From: Eriocheir sinensis
Lineage: Eukaryota; Arthropoda; Malacostraca; Decapoda; Varunidae
Assembly (NCBI RefSeq): GCF_024679095.1
Contig: NC_066567.1
Span: 11,150,719 to 11,214,718, forward strand
Direction of reading: 5' to 3'
DNA length: 64,000 nt
Position 1 is the first letter of the stretch. Each line of letters starts with the position of its first letter. Both the position numbers and the translations under genes were made by a program. Shown here piece by piece: positions 10,255 through 24,602 of the stretch. The notes under the pieces are model-generated. The model saw only the letters and a list, made by a program, of their open reading frames with translations. It was not told where the DNA came from and did not search any database.

Positions 10255-11965
10255 AGTGAGCAGTCAGTCCAGCCCCTGATTTGGGCTAGTTTGGGGGACC
10301 CCCTCCTCCACAAAATTCATTACTCTCGCTAAAAACAAAATAAGAGGTAGAGGTCGGGGTCGTGGCGCGAGCCTTGACCCCGACCTCATGCATCCACATC
10401 CGAGGCCTGCCGTCAGTGACGGGTGCAGGGCAGAGCCTGCGGGGCCCCTGCACCTCAAAGGAGGATGGGTCCCCTAGCCCCTCTCTTTGTTTGGGGGTGG
10501 CTGGGGTGGTGCAGAGGCTGCACCCGCCAGCAGAACCAGGTCCAGAGTTAACCTTCGGAGGGCTCTGCGTGTGGGTTCCTGGAATGTCCAGAGCCTCTCG
10601 GAGGATGACTGACTGCCCTACCAATCAGATGAGCTCAGAAGGCTGAGAGTGGACATAGTGGCACTCTCTGAGACGTGGAGGCCTGGCGGTGGCGAGATCA
10701 GTGAGGGGGGGGGGGTACACCTTCTACTGGTCCAGCATGAGCAATGGCTTACATGTCAGGGGGGTTGCTATGGGCATCTCCAGCCAACTGCTGCCATTCG
10801 TGGTTGAGGTTGCTCCGGTTGATGAGCGTATAATGCGAGTGAGGCAGAAGCACACACAGGGCTTCATGTCTCTTGCTGCAGTGTATGCTCCAACCAATAT
10901 GTGTGAAATGGAAGAGGAGATGGTTCTCAACTTGGTATTAGACCAGTGCCCTCCCCGGGACACACTCATTGTCTTGGGCAACTTCAAAGCTGCTACTGGC
11001 ACTGACAGGGTTGGCTACAAGTTGTGTGTTGGTCCCCATGGTTCTGGTACCAGGAACACCAACAGCTCTCTCTTGAATTTCCCTCTGAATTTTGCAAGAT
11101 TCAGGAGGTTGAGAATTCCGGGTTCGTGGTACCAGAGACCAGAGCTGCACTGCTGGACTTGGTATAGGAATGCCGGAGGGATAGTTAAGGAGATTGACCA
11201 CATCCTTGTAAGTACTCATCATTGGAGGATCCTTCAGAGCTGCAAGGATTTCTGGAATGCTGAGTTCTTTGGAAATGATAAGAGGCATGTTGTTGCAACA
11301 ATCAAGCTTTATGTCAGATTAAGAAGAATCTCAAGATGCAACAATAATGTGTTCCATCTCAAGAGGCTGAAGGACCTGGCATGTGCTCAGGAGTATGCAG
11401 GGACAGTCTCAAATCAGTTCAATGTGCTCAGCACCCTTGAGGACCCAGATGAGAGTTTTCAAGTTGCCAAGGAGTGCATTGGAGAGCGCCCGAGATCTAG
11501 GAGAGGGTTTGCCTCGGCGGAGACGCTGAAGAATATTGAGGATGCCAGGCTTGCTAGGAATCAGGATCTGTCGCATAGGATTAGAGCACTCCAGGGGAGA
11601 GACAAGGAGAGGCATGTCAGGAGTCTCGCTGAGGAAGTCGAGGGCTATTTAGATGCAAATGACCTCTGACCTGTTTACCGAGCCCTGAAGAAGCTTCGCT
11701 CTGAGCCTCCCTCTCAGGTGAGCGCTATCCAAACAGCTGGTGGCTGCCTTGTGTCAGACATGGATGGGCAAAGGGCTCATCAGGCTGAGTACTTTTGCTG
11801 GATTGCAGGTGATGGATGCTGATCCACCCATCGACAAAAGCCCACCTTCTCTTGACGAGGTCAGAGAGGCTGTGGCAAAGTTAAGGGATGGAAAGGCACT
11901 TGGTATCTGTAACATCAGTGCAGAGTTGCTCATAGCTGGTAGTGAAGCCATGGTCAGGTCATGGT
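10255..11965 (+). pseudogene. CFDP2/RTE-like non-LTR element: 5' region and endonuclease, truncated before RT
   Basis: The endonuclease opens at about 10568 with ALRVGSWNVQSLSEDD, then a stop, then RLRVDIVALSETWRPG. A run of ten G at about 10706 shifts the frame to the long open part (10689-11669). That part holds HTQGFMSLAAVYAPTN, VLGNFKAATGTDR (normally GDFNA) and GIVKEIDHILVS. The linker follows (LARNQDLSHRIRALQGRDKER), and coding similarity ends at LRDGKALGICNISAELL (about 11870-11935). The pattern is that of the LINE family often mis-annotated as craniofacial development protein 2. The catalytic RT is missing and the EN Asp is replaced by Asn. Confidence 0.8.
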
Positions 11966-12555
11966 CAGGAAAAAAATAATTATATATATTTTTTTTCCCA
12001 AAAAAAATTTCCTAAAAAGAAAGTCATAATTAATGTTTAAAGATATATAGAGCAAAAATTTGGCTCCAAAATTTACGTTCTTTCTTCCAGCGAAAAAACT
12101 TTTTTGATACATTCAGAACTTTTGAAGTAGTTCCGCATTATGTGCAAGCAAGTTTAGGATCGAGAAAAAGCCACTTTTCTAAATCATGATCTATGTCACT
12201 CTGCATGAACAGTGCTGGAGGCTGAGAGAGTTTTCTGTATAAAGTATTACTCCCAGGCATCCGGTCCCATTCTTTTACAAGGATATTATCCATTTTTGAT
12301 GGGGGTATCAGGAGGTGCCAGCTCCCCCTCAACACCAGGCTCGGATGTTGTAGTGGCTGTAGAGGTTCCTTGTGTCTCTAGCTGCCTCCTCCTGGCAGCT
12401 ATATCGCATTCTCTCCTCCTCTGGGCCTTCTAAGTAGGTTGTGGCATGTTTTCAAGCACGAAAACTGCGAGATTTCTGCAGGGAAATGCTGTATACCCAC
12501 GCGTGACCAAGGCGAGTTGATAGGTGAACACAGTAAGAGTAAAGTTGGGACCATA
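11966..12555. other. Unrecognised stretch with a weak minus-strand reading frame
   Basis: 11970-12060 is A/T-rich. Between 12440 and 12140 the minus strand reads as an Arg-rich then Thr/Pro-rich polypeptide with a stop or frameshift (RRRECDIAARRRQLETQ in one frame, PPSKMDNILVKEWDRMPG in another). This looks like a decayed transposon protein, but I do not recognise the family. Confidence 0.3.
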
Positions 12556-12559
12556 TGTT

Positions 12560-12835
12560 GTAGTTTAGTGTGGCTGCAGTGCTCATCTCCATCACAATGG
12601 TCCTTCAGCCTGAGATGTGTAAGAACCTGTCACCCTGGGACAAAGGGCCAGAGTGGCATCAAGGTAACCATGTTTACCTTCCTCAGGTTTCCTCAGGTAC
12701 CTATTTATCAACCAGCCCAAAAGGGAGGATGACCAGCTAGGTGAGCTGCACGATGACTGCTCAGGTCAAGTATTCAAACCTAGGCCTACGGATTCATGGT
12801 TAGGCAAGCTAATCACTGAAGTGGTGAAATCCAAG
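12560..12835 (-). mobile_element. Probable tRNA-derived SINE
   Basis: On the minus strand from about 12835 the sequence runs CCACTTCAGTGATTAGCTTGCC (A-box-like) then GGCCTAGGTTTGAATACTTG (B-box-like, compare GGTTCGAATCC), which is the spacing of a tRNA-like pol III head. The unrelated body extends to about 12560 and lacks a clear A-rich tail or target duplication. Confidence 0.45.
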
Positions 12836-14106
<1,271 letters not shown>

Positions 14107-14115
14107 TCTCCTCAC

Positions 14116-14328
14116 CTCCATCATTGGGGTCCAGTAGGGAGTGTGGGCACAGGCTCGGGGCAGAGTGAAGGCTGCACACACACGCAGGACGCAGGCAGTC
14201 AGCAGGTGAAGGGGAGGGTGGCCCTGGCCCACCTGAGCCAGAGCCACACGCAGCTGGTCCAGAGACAGTCCCTGGGCATCACCTCCACAGTCATTGTTCT
14301 TGGGCGGCGCTGCGGGCCCTGTCGCTGC
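14116..14328 (-). CDS. HEATR1: HEATR1 exon
   Basis: The 213-nt exon (71 codons, phase 0 at both ends) has acceptor TTGTTTACCTGCAG and a consensus donor ATGGAG|GTGAGG. It encodes AATGPAAPPKNNDCGGDAQG, then LSLDQLRVALAQ and LHLLTACVLRVCAAF, ending TPYWTPMME. This fits the human segment where a helix pair is followed by a proline/tryptophan turn (GDIWWNPEQL as remembered). The N-terminal Pro/Gly/Asn stretch is probably a flexible loop. The intron that follows begins almost at once with a GA/CT microsatellite. Confidence 0.78.
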
Positions 14329-14504
14329 CTGCAGGTAAACAAGGATGAGGTGTTACATGTGTAGCAGCCAGACACGCACACGAGGGCCCCTCACTTGAGC
14401 GTGCCCGTCTCTAGAGGGGGAACAGTCCTCCACTCTCAATATGCTCTTCCCTTAATCAGCTGAATCACTCACACCCTGCCCCTACTCTCTCTCTCTGCAT
14501 AGAT

Positions 14505-14740
14505 AAGAAAAAAACATTGCAGCCAACTGTAAAAAATAATCTGAAATCCTTCTTCAGTTACACAAACAACAGAAAGATCATAATTGGAGCTGAACCCCTA
14601 ACTAACAGTGACGGAGAATTAGTGACTGACAGCCAGCACGTTGCAAATTTGTTAAACAATTATTTTTTCCTGGTATTTAATACTAGCAGTCTTCCCACCA
14701 ATACCACAAACACCAGTGACGGAAAAGTTGGAAAGTTTGG
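14505..14740 (+). pseudogene. CR1/L2-like LINE fragment (linker before RT)
   Basis: Reading from 14508: KNNLKSFFSYTNNRK, IGAEPLTNSDGELVTDSQHVANLLNNYFFLVFN. This is the conserved linker of CR1/L2 LINEs (P-K-x-F-F-x-Y-x-N-x-K ... A-x-x-L-N-x-Y-F-x-S-V-F). It is related to, but distinct from, the 5935-6720 fragment. Both ends are cut off and no RT or EN follows. Confidence 0.7.
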
Positions 14741-14744
14741 TTTA

Positions 14745-15362
14745 GTCGGCGCAACATCTGTGGTCATATGCCGGAGAGAGACAGAAGAGGAAGGAATTAT
14801 AGGAGAAGGGAACAGATCCCAGGAGACTGGACACAACCCCCGATTAATACCTGGTACCCATTCACTGCTGGGTGGACAGGGGCGTAGGGTATCGGAAAAG
14901 CCACCCAGTGACGACAAACTAACTTCATAATAAGTACCAATGAAGTCCTAAATGCTCACCAATCCCTTAAGGAGGTGCTGAGGTGGAAAAAAAAATAATG
15001 AAAAAAAAGTATTCACATTTAAGACTTGAGATTTTCAGGATATGTTTGGAATAAGATGCATGTTTTACATGCATGACGTCATGACTTCATGTCATGCAGA
15101 CAAATTTAAACAGCGCGGAGGTAGCTTTTCGACATTTTCCGAGTGAAAAAAGTGCGCGTTACACACCGTAAGATGCGGTATACTTTATTCTGGGGACATC
15201 TGGGAACTATTGTGTCAAATGGAGGTGGTTTGGGTGTTGGTTTCGTACCAGTAACAATAACCCCGAGGCCCACCAAAACCTAACCATCGGCGTATAAGAC
15301 ACAAGGTGAGTTTTCAAATCTTATTTTTTGAAAAAAAGTGCGTCTTATATGATGGGAAATAC

Positions 15363-15363
<1 letters not shown>
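14745..15363. other. Intron interior ending in a mariner-like element end
   Basis: No gene is recognised. The last 35 bp (AAAAAGTGCGTCTTATATGATGGGAAATACGGTA) are the complement of a TACCGTATTT...TATAAGACGCACTTTTT end, a type also seen at 23671 (CCGTAATTTTCGGCGTATAACG). The matching left end is not clear. Confidence 0.4.

Positions 15364-15442
<79 letters not shown>
15364..15442. repeat. (TA)n microsatellite
   Basis: About 78 bp of TA dinucleotides. It ends at the left TIR of the 15443 MITE, whose other side is also (TA)n. Confidence 0.97.
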
Positions 15443-16874
<1,432 letters not shown>

Positions 16875-19460
16875 CATCATGGCGATTTGTGCCATGCATC
16901 AAGTCGGCTTATACTGCGCATCATGGCGGCTTGTACTGCGCATCATGGCGGCTTGTGCCGTGCATCATGGCGGCTTGTGCTGCGCATCATGGCGGCTTGT
17001 ACCGCACATCAAGGCGGCTTGTGCCGTGCATCATGGCGGCTTGTGCTGCGCATCATGGCGGCTTGTACCGCACATCAAGGCGGCTTGTGCCGTGCATCAT
17101 GGCGGCTTGTGCTGCGCATCATGGCGGCTTGTACTGCGCATCATGGCGGCTTGTGCCGTGCATCATGGCGGCTTGTGCTGCACATCATGGTGGCTTGTGC
17201 CGCGCATCATGGCGGCTTGTGCCGTGCATCATGGTGGCTTGTGCCGTGCATCATGGTGGCTTGTGCTGCACATCATGGTGGCTTGTGCTGCACATCATGG
17301 TGGCTTGTGCCGTGCATCATGGTGGCTTGTGCCGTGCATCATGGTGGCTTGTGCCGTGCATCATGGCGGCTTGTGCCGTGCATCATGGTGGCTTGTGCCG
17401 TGCATCATGGTGGCTTGTGCCGTGCATCATGGCGGCTTGTGCCGTGCATCATGGTGGCTTGTGCCATGCATCATGGTGGCTTGTGCCGTGCATCATGGTG
17501 GCTTGTGCCGTGCATCATGGCGGCTTGTGCCGTGCATCATGGCGGCTTGTGCCGTGCATCATGGTGGCTTGTGCCGTGCATCATGGTGGCTTGTGCCGCG
17601 CATCATGGCGGCTTGTGCCGTGCATCATGGTGGCTTGTGCCGTGCATCATGGTGGCTTGTGCTGCACATCATGGTGGCTTGTGCCGTGCATCATGGTGGC
17701 TTGTGCCGTGCATCATGGTGGCTTGTGCCGTGCATCATGGTGGCTTGTGCCGTGCATCATGGTGGCTTGTGCTGCACATCATGGTGGCTTGTGCCGTGCA
17801 TCATGGTGGCTTGTGCCGCGCATCATGGTGGCTTGTGCCGTGCATCATGGTGGCTTGTGCTGCACATCATGGTGGCTTGTGCCGTGCATCATGGTGGCTT
17901 GTGCTGCACATCATGGTGGCTTGTGCCGTGCATCATGGTGGCTTGTGCCGTGCATCATGGTGGCTTGTGCCGTGCATCATGGTGGCTTGTGCCGTGCATC
18001 ATGGTGGCTTGTGCCGTGCATCATGGTGGCTTGTGCCGTGCATCATGGTGGCTTGTGCTGCGCATCATGGTGGCTTGTGCCGTGCATCATGGTGGCTTGT
18101 GCCGCGCATCATGGTGGCTTGTGCCGCGCATCATGGTGGCTTGTGCCGTGCATCATGGTGGCTTGTGCCGCGCATCATGGTGGCTTGTGCCGTGCATCAT
18201 GGTGGCTTGTGCCGTGCATCATGGTGGCTTGTGCCGCGCATCATGGTGGCTTGTGCCGTGCATCATGGTGGCTTGTGCCGCGCATCATGGTGGCTTGTGC
18301 CGTGCATCATGGTGGCTTGTGCCATGCATCATGGTGGCTTGTGCCATGCATCATGGTGGCTTGTGCCATGCATCATGGTGGCTTGTGCCATGCATCATGG
18401 TGGCTTGTGCCGTGCATCATGGTGGCTTGTGCCGTGCATCATGGTGGCTTGTGCCATGCATCATGGTGGCTTGTGCCATGCATCATGGTGGCTTGTGCCA
18501 TGCATCATGGTGGCTTGTGCCATGCATCATGGTGGCTTGTGCCATGCATCATGGTGGCTTGTGCCGTGCATCATGGTGGCTTGTGCCGTGCATCATGGTG
18601 GCTTGTGCCATGCATCATGGTGGCTTGTGCCGTGCATCATGGTGGCTTGTGCCATGCATCATGGTGGCTTGTGCCATGCATCATGGTGGCTTGTGCCGTG
18701 CATCATGGTGGCTTGTGCCGTGCATCATGGTGGCTTGTGCCGTGCATCATGGTGGCTTGTGCCGTGCATCATGGCGGCTTGTGCCGTGCATCATGGTGGC
18801 TTGTGCCATGCATCATGGTGGCTTGTGCCGTGCATCATGGCGGCTTGTGCCATGCATCATGGTGGCTTGTGCCATGCATCATGGCGGCTTGTGCCGTGCA
18901 TCATGGCGGCTTGTGCCGTGCATCATGGTGGCTTGTGCCGTGCATCATGGCGGCTTGTGCCGTGCATCATGGTGGCTTGTGCCGTGCATCATGGTGGCTT
19001 GTGCCGTGCATCATGGCGGCTTGTGCCATGCATCATGGTGGCTTGTGCCATGCATCATGGCGGCTTGTGCCGTGCATCATGGCGGCTTGTGCCGTGCATC
19101 ATGGCGGCTTGTGCCGTGCATCATGGCGGCTTGTGCCGTGCATCATGGCGGCTTGTGCCGTGCATCATGGCGGCTTGTGCCGTGCATCATGGCGGCTTGT
19201 GCCGTGCATCATGGTGGCTTGTGCCGTGCATCATGGTGGCTTGTGCCGTGCATCATGGCGGCTTGTGCCGTGCATCATGGTGGCTTGTGCCGTGCATCAT
19301 GGTGGCTTGTGCCGTGCATCATGGCGGCTTGTGCCGTGCATCATGGTGGCTTGTGCCGTGCATCATGGCGGCTTGTGCCACGCATCATGGCGGCTTGTGC
19401 CACGCATCATGGCGGCTTGTGCTGCGCATCATGGCGGCTTGTGCCGCGCATCATGGCGGG
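16875..19460 (+). repeat. 22-bp minisatellite, 118 units
   Basis: The unit is CATCATGGYGGCTTGTGCCG plus TG or a variant. The distance from the first unit (16875) to the last (19449) is exactly 117 x 22 bp, so the period never slips. Because 22 leaves 1 when divided by 3 and the unit has no stop, all three plus-strand frames stay open for 865-890 codons; I regard these as artefacts. Variation is confined to GGCGG/GGTGG and to GCCGCGC changing to GCCGTGC, GCTGCGC, GCTGCAC, GCCATGC or GCCACGC, all CpG transitions, apart from a few of the first units. The edges carry the CpG-rich form. Confidence 0.97.
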
Positions 19461-20615
19461 AAGAATTAGAAGAAGCAAGATGTTGACATTTTCTATTGAT
19501 AAAAGAAGTTTTGATAAGTCGGAGAATAGATTTGGCACGATTCCGGGCTGAAATGTAAAGGTCAAAGTTAGTGGGTGTTCGAAGGCCCTGGAACCTTTTG
19601 TGAGCTGCCTCTCTATCTTTAATAGCACGAGAACAAGCATGATTAAACCAAGGCTTTTAAACATGAGGAGTAGAGAAAGAACGTGGACTGTATGCCTTCA
19701 TTCCAGAGACAATCACCTCTGTGATGCACTGAGCACACACAGAGGGGTCTCTCTCCTGGAAGCAGTAATCATTCCACGGGAAATTGGAAAAGTACATCCT
19801 CAGGTCGTCCCACCGAGCTGAAGCAAAATGCCAGAAGCATCGCCTCTTTGGTGAGTCCAGAGGATGTACAGGAGCGATAGGACAGGATAAAGAAATAAGG
19901 TTATGATCGGAGGAGCCCAACGGAGAGAACAGTTTGACAGAGTAAGCAGAAGGAATAGAGGTAAGGAAGAGGTCTAGAATGTTGGGCATGTCTCCAAGAC
20001 GGTCGGGAATATGAGTAGGGTGCTGAACCAACTGCTCTAGGTCGTTGAGGAGAGCAAAGTTGTAGGCTTGTTCACCAGGCTGGTCAGTGAAAGAGGATGA
20101 AAGCCAAAGCTGGTGGTGAACATTGAAATCTCCTAGGATGGAGATTTCAGCGAAAGGAGAGTGAGTCAAGATGTGCTCCACTTTAGAGTTCAAATAGTCA
20201 AAGAATTTTACATAGTTAGTAGAGTTAGCTGAGAGATAAACAGCACAGATGTATTTAGTAATAGAATGACAATGAAGTCTTAGCCAGATGGTAGAAAATT
20301 CTGAAGAGTCAAGGTCAAGGGCACGAGAGCAAGTGATGTCGTTGCGCACATAGGCGCAACATCCAGCTTTGGATTAAAATTTAGGATAGAGATAGTAGGA
20401 GGGAACAGAGTAGAGGTTGCTGTCAGTAGCCTCAGAAACCTGTGTTTCGGTAAGGAAGAGAAGGTGAGGTTTAGAGGAGAGATGGTGTTTCATAGAATGA
20501 AAATTAGAACGAAGACCGCGAATGTTGCAGAAATTGATAAGGAGGAGGTTCGAGGAGTTATCCGGACACCTCTCAAGTCGACAGCCAGAAGGGGAGTCCT
20601 ACCATCATTCACTCG
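19461..20615 (-). pseudogene. BS/Jockey-like LINE fragment B1: endonuclease and start of linker
   Basis: The minus strand reads from about 20535: [65 protein letters not shown] (EN catalytic block), [27 protein letters not shown] (SDH block), [18 protein letters not shown] and [18 protein letters not shown], then the linker to about 19465. The EN is nearly intact (230 codons open, 20349-19657) with GDFN and SDH present. It is cut by the 22-bp array on one side and by element A2 on the other. Confidence 0.88.
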
Positions 20616-22660
20616 TCACAATAGCTTTGCATCATCTGCAAACAAAGTCACATAGCTGGTCACTCCCTCCACCATATCATTTATATAAACAGCGAACATT
20701 ATTGGTGCCAGCACCGAACCTTGTGGGACCCCACTCATCACCGGGCACCAGTTGGAAACCTTGTCCTTGATTATTGTCCTCATTTCCCTGTTAGTTAGGA
20801 AGTCCTCCAGCCACTTACTCAGTCCATCACCCACTCCACCCCTATTTTTTATTTTCCAAATTAGTCTTCTGTGCGGTACTTTGTCGAATGCCTTTTTCAA
20901 ATCCAGGTACACTCCATCCCCCCAGCCTTCTCTCTCTTGTATTAAATCTGTCACCCTTGAGTAATAACACAACAAGTTGGTGACACAAGATCTCCCTCTC
21001 CTGAATCCAAACTGGCAATCTGAGATAATTTTCTCACTTTCTAAAATATCCGACCACCTGTTTTTAATCAGCCTCTCACATATCTTTGCAACCACACTAG
21101 TGAGTGACACCGGTCTGTAATTTAATGGGTCCTCTCTCTTTCCTCCCTTAAAAATTGGTACTATGTTTGCTCTCTTCCAATCCTGTGGCACCCTTCCTTC
21201 ACTCAGGGAGGCGCTCATTATGGAGTGCAGTTTCTCTGCAAGTTGCTCACTACATTCTTTCAGGATCCACCCTGATACTTCATCCGGCCCTGTCGCCTTC
21301 TTACATCCAGCTCGTTCAAGCTTTCCTTGACCTCCTGCACCGTTAACTGTATCTCCTGCATAACCCTTCCTCTTTCCTGGCCCGGTGGTTGTACGAATTC
21401 GTCTTCCATTTTGAAAACTTTTTGAAAGCTGTTGTTCATCACTTCTGCCATCTCTGCTGGGTCCTCATATGTAGTTCCATCCATTTTCAGTTTAGCGATT
21501 GTTTCTCTATTCTTTAATTTGCCGTTCACATGTCTATAGAACAGTTTAGGTTGGTCTTTGCATTTGTCGATCATATCTTTTTCATATTTACGTTTTTCTT
21601 CTCTTCTAATTTTTGTATTTTCATTCCTTGCTTGTTTGAAATTGTTCCACACGTTGATTCTTCTTCATCTCCTCCATCCCTTCCAAGCTTCCTCCTTTCT
21701 CTTTCTAGCTGCCTCGCATCTTTTGTTAAACCATTCCTTTTTACCAACATCCTTTTTGGTTACCTTTGGGACATATCTTTTCTCGGCTTCTTTGTACAGC
21801 TTTAAAAACTCCTCCCACTTGTCTTGTGTACTCTTGGCTTTGTACAGCCCACTCCAATTTGCATTCTCAAAAAAAATTCTCATATTAACAAAGTCTGCCT
21901 TAGAGTAGTTTCTTCTCCCTATTTTATGATTCTTTTTTCGGTCAATCATTCTCTTTTCTTTTACTTCAAATTCCACAACCACATGGTCACTCTTTGCTAC
22001 TGGGCAGTCTATTTTCATATTTTCTATTACTTCCGGCTCCTTGCTAAATACCAGGTCTAATCTCGATGCCTCTCCTTCTTTCCCGAATCTAGTATGTTCT
22101 TTAATCCATTGCGTCAGCACATGTTCCATTGCCAGCTGCAGGAGTCTTCCTCCCCACGACTCTTCTGTTCCCTGAGTCTGCCAGTCCTCCCATTCTACCT
22201 CCTTGCAATTAAAATCACCCATCAAAATTATTTTCTCACTCTCTCTTAACATTCCATCCAAGCAACTCACTGTATCATTACTTCATATTCTCGGGCCTTC
22301 CATGCATTGGTTCTTGGTGGCACATACCCTACTACATACTGCCTCCTTCTTCCTTCAGCACCCACAGTTTCCACTTTCAGTACCTCTGCCAAGCCTTCAC
22401 CCTCAATCACCTCTTCCACCCTAATGCCTTTCCTTACCATCAACATCACACCTCCTCCCTGTTTTCTCTTTCTGTCTCTCCTCCATATACTGTATGCACC
22501 TTCTCCAATCCCCACCACCTCAATTGGGTCACACAAGTCAGTTTCCGTCAGCCCCACAATATCAGGTTCTTTGTCTCTCAAATAGTCGTTTAACTCTATC
22601 CACGATGACACTATTCCATTAATATTCGTATAAGACACTTTCCATCCTTCCTCCATTACT
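20616..22660 (-). pseudogene. A2 endonuclease and reverse transcriptase (truncated)
   Basis: EN: WKVSYTNINGIVSS, GLTETDLCDP, GGVMLMVRKGI, YVVGYVPPRTNAW, then after a frameshift ILMGDFNCKEVEWEDW, SRLDLVFSKEP and AKSDHVVVEFEV, so both the GDFN and SDH blocks look intact. Linker: FYRHVNGKLKNRET. RT: VPQDWKRANIVPIFKGG, NYRPVSLTSVVAKICERL, CQFGFRRGRSC, YLDLKKAFDKVPHRRLIW, SGVPQGSVLAPIMFAVYINDM and TLFADDAKLL. The frame is broken near 22265, 21660 and 21255. The RT thumb is absent. Confidence 0.87.
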
Positions 22661-22689
22661 CTCCAGAAAAACTCCTTTTCTTCTCTTCT

Positions 22690-23461
22690 TCTGATCTCTT
22701 CTCATTTAAATCACAAACCTCACCTCTGAGTTCATTCAACTTGTCTCTTTCTTGTTCATTCAGATCTTTCCTCAGCCACATCATTTTGGTGTCTTCTACT
22801 CCCGCTAACTTCCAAGCTCCTGCCAGGGCCTCTTCTGCTTTGCTCTGTGCCTTAAATCATATCCTAATTGGTCTATCTTTTTCTCCATTGTATTCACCAG
22901 GTCACTTCCCTCTTCTTGTACCCTCTGTACGATCTTCCTCGCTATATCTTTCAAGTTGTTTTCCCTCACAGATTTGTTTGGGGTCTTCTCCTCCTTGACA
23001 TTGAACACAATGACGCTCTTCTTTTTCTCCACCGTGCCTCTTACTAGTGCCTCATATTCTTTGATTACCTGCACCACCTTCTCAGCCATCCTCTCCTCCA
23101 ACTGCTCCTCCACAATCTCCTTAAAGCTCCGCACACTCCCACTCTGCACCATCTCTCCACCATTATCAACTTTCTGTTCCAAATTCTTAACTCTTTGCTC
23201 CACTTCCACTTTTTCATCCCTTCGCTTCTCCTCCCACTTATTCCGCTCCTTATTCATCTTTTCCATAGAATCCACGTTTTCCTTTATCCCCTCGGAGCAT
23301 TTTATCAGCTGAATGTTGAGTTCCTTCACTTCTGCTTCTAAATCATTTATCCTTCTCTTGTCGTCCTCTCTCTCCCTTCTCAACTCACTCACCATCTTCA
23401 TCACCACTTCAAAATCAGTCTCCAACCCTTTCACCCTTATCTGCAATAGTCTATTTTGCAA
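22690..23461 (-). pseudogene. A2 ORF1-type protein: coiled coil and RRM-like domain
   Basis: The open frame 23461-22805 (218 codons) begins QNRLLQIRVKGLETDF and is a heptad-rich coiled coil for about 130 residues. It is followed by FKEIVEEQLEERMAEKVVQVIKE and the RRM-type strand KKKSVIVFNVKEEKT. A frameshift near 22850 moves the rest (KLAGVEDTKMMWLRKDLNEQ, RDKLNELRGEV, KRSEEEK) into another frame. A second 1-nt slip at about 22680 separates this from EFFWRVMEEGWKVSYTN, where the endonuclease begins; no stop lies between them in the inferred parent frame. Confidence 0.7.
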
Positions 23462-23670
23462 ATCACTGTTTTCCTCAAATCCGGAGAAATCAGCTGCCAG
23501 TTCTGTTTATGTGATGGCGGCTTAAACAAATCCATCTCGGGCTCGGTACGGTTCTCAATGTTTATACAGGTAACTCTCGATTTACATGAGTATTGCATCC
23601 TTGAAGAGGTCGCGTAAATCAAAAACAATGTAAATCAAACAAGAGGTAGGTTTCTGTCGAAAAATAAATA

Positions 23671-24304
23671 CCGTAATTTTCGGCGTATAACGCGCACCTT
23701 TTTCACATCAAAATGCCTGAAAGTTTAGCCCTGCGCGTTATAAGCCGAATGTACAATTTTTTTATGATTTTCTTTTCTTCTTTGGGGTGTTTTTAAGGGT
23801 CTGTTTTTCGTCTTATCCAATAACAACGGCAAACTTAACTTTATTATTGTTTATAATCCTTCACAGTCCATAGCTGTCTTATAAATGCTACCATAGATTA
23901 CAGGGCGATCTAATAACCACTATACAAAAATTAAATCGGTGGAGGATCGCCCATGCCTTGCTGTTATCCCGTTTTTCCGTCGGGCGCCATTTGTATGATC
24001 TTGATCTTGATGTCACAGGTGGCTTAAGATTGTATTGGAAAAAAATATCCAAGTGCTCATTATTAATTATTAATATTAGTGAGAATAATGGGGTAAATAT
24101 GATATCAGAAACTGTACATCATGAGTCTTGTACGAGGAGTTATTTCACGCAATCCCAGCCCGGCCGCCATTTGCATTGTTTACAAACCACACAACCACAC
24201 CCATACAACAAACAGCTGCATGGCGCGTGTCACCAGAACCGTGTGAATTGTGTCTTGCCTAGTTCTCTGTCATAACCTACGAGTGATGGTGGGAATCATA
24301 TGCT
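23671..24304. mobile_element. Insertion nested in the CAGGTAACTC MITE (CCGTAATTTTCGGCGTATAACG end)
   Basis: Comparison with the empty site at about 54700 (AAATAAATATTCACTTC) places the insertion between AAATAAATA and TTCACTTC, consistent with a TA duplication. The left end resembles the widespread mariner-like CCGTATTTT..GCGTATAA type. I cannot see a good inverted right end, so the right limit comes from the empty-site comparison only. Confidence 0.6.
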
Positions 24305-24320
24305 TATTCACTTCATTCAG

Positions 24321-24321
<1 letters not shown>

Positions 24322-24412
<91 letters not shown>
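24322..24412. repeat. (GA)n microsatellite inside MITE
   Basis: About 91 bp, located at the same internal position as the longer (GA)n of copy 2 (54713-54878). It is therefore an inherited part of the MITE whose length changes quickly. Confidence 0.95.
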
Positions 24413-24416
<4 letters not shown>

Positions 24417-24504
24417 CCATATCACCGAGATATCCACTCAGGCACTCAGCCTCAGCCTCACTCGTGTGAGGAAGAAATGAGGGACACCATGAGCGGCTGG
24501 CAAG

Positions 24505-24602
24505 TATTGGTATCGGTACCGAGCAGTCTGGTACCGGTACCGTACCATATAGCTGGTACCGTTAATACCGGTACTGGTACCGGTACCTGCCCACCCCTAT
24601 TG
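24505..24602. repeat. GGTACC-rich block (hAT-like end) in the MITE
   Basis: Repeated GGTACCG / GGTACCGTACC motifs end in GGTACCTGCCCACCCCTA, the complement of a TAGGGGTGGGCAGGTACC-type hAT end. The same block is in copy 2 at 54970-55067, so it was present before the two copies separated. Confidence 0.5.

Larger units (their letters stand above)
20616..23500 (-). mobile_element. CR1-like LINE, copy A2 (ORF1 to RT, 3' truncated)
   Basis: The minus strand carries the ORF1-type coiled coil and RRM-like part (23461-22690), endonuclease (22656-21960), linker (21960-21260) and RT up to the catalytic FADDAKLL at about 20618. There it stops abruptly against B1. Its RT thumb and 3' tail are missing. 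It lies in the HEATR1 intron between exons 27550-28197 and 14116-14328, in the same orientation as the gene. Confidence 0.88.
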
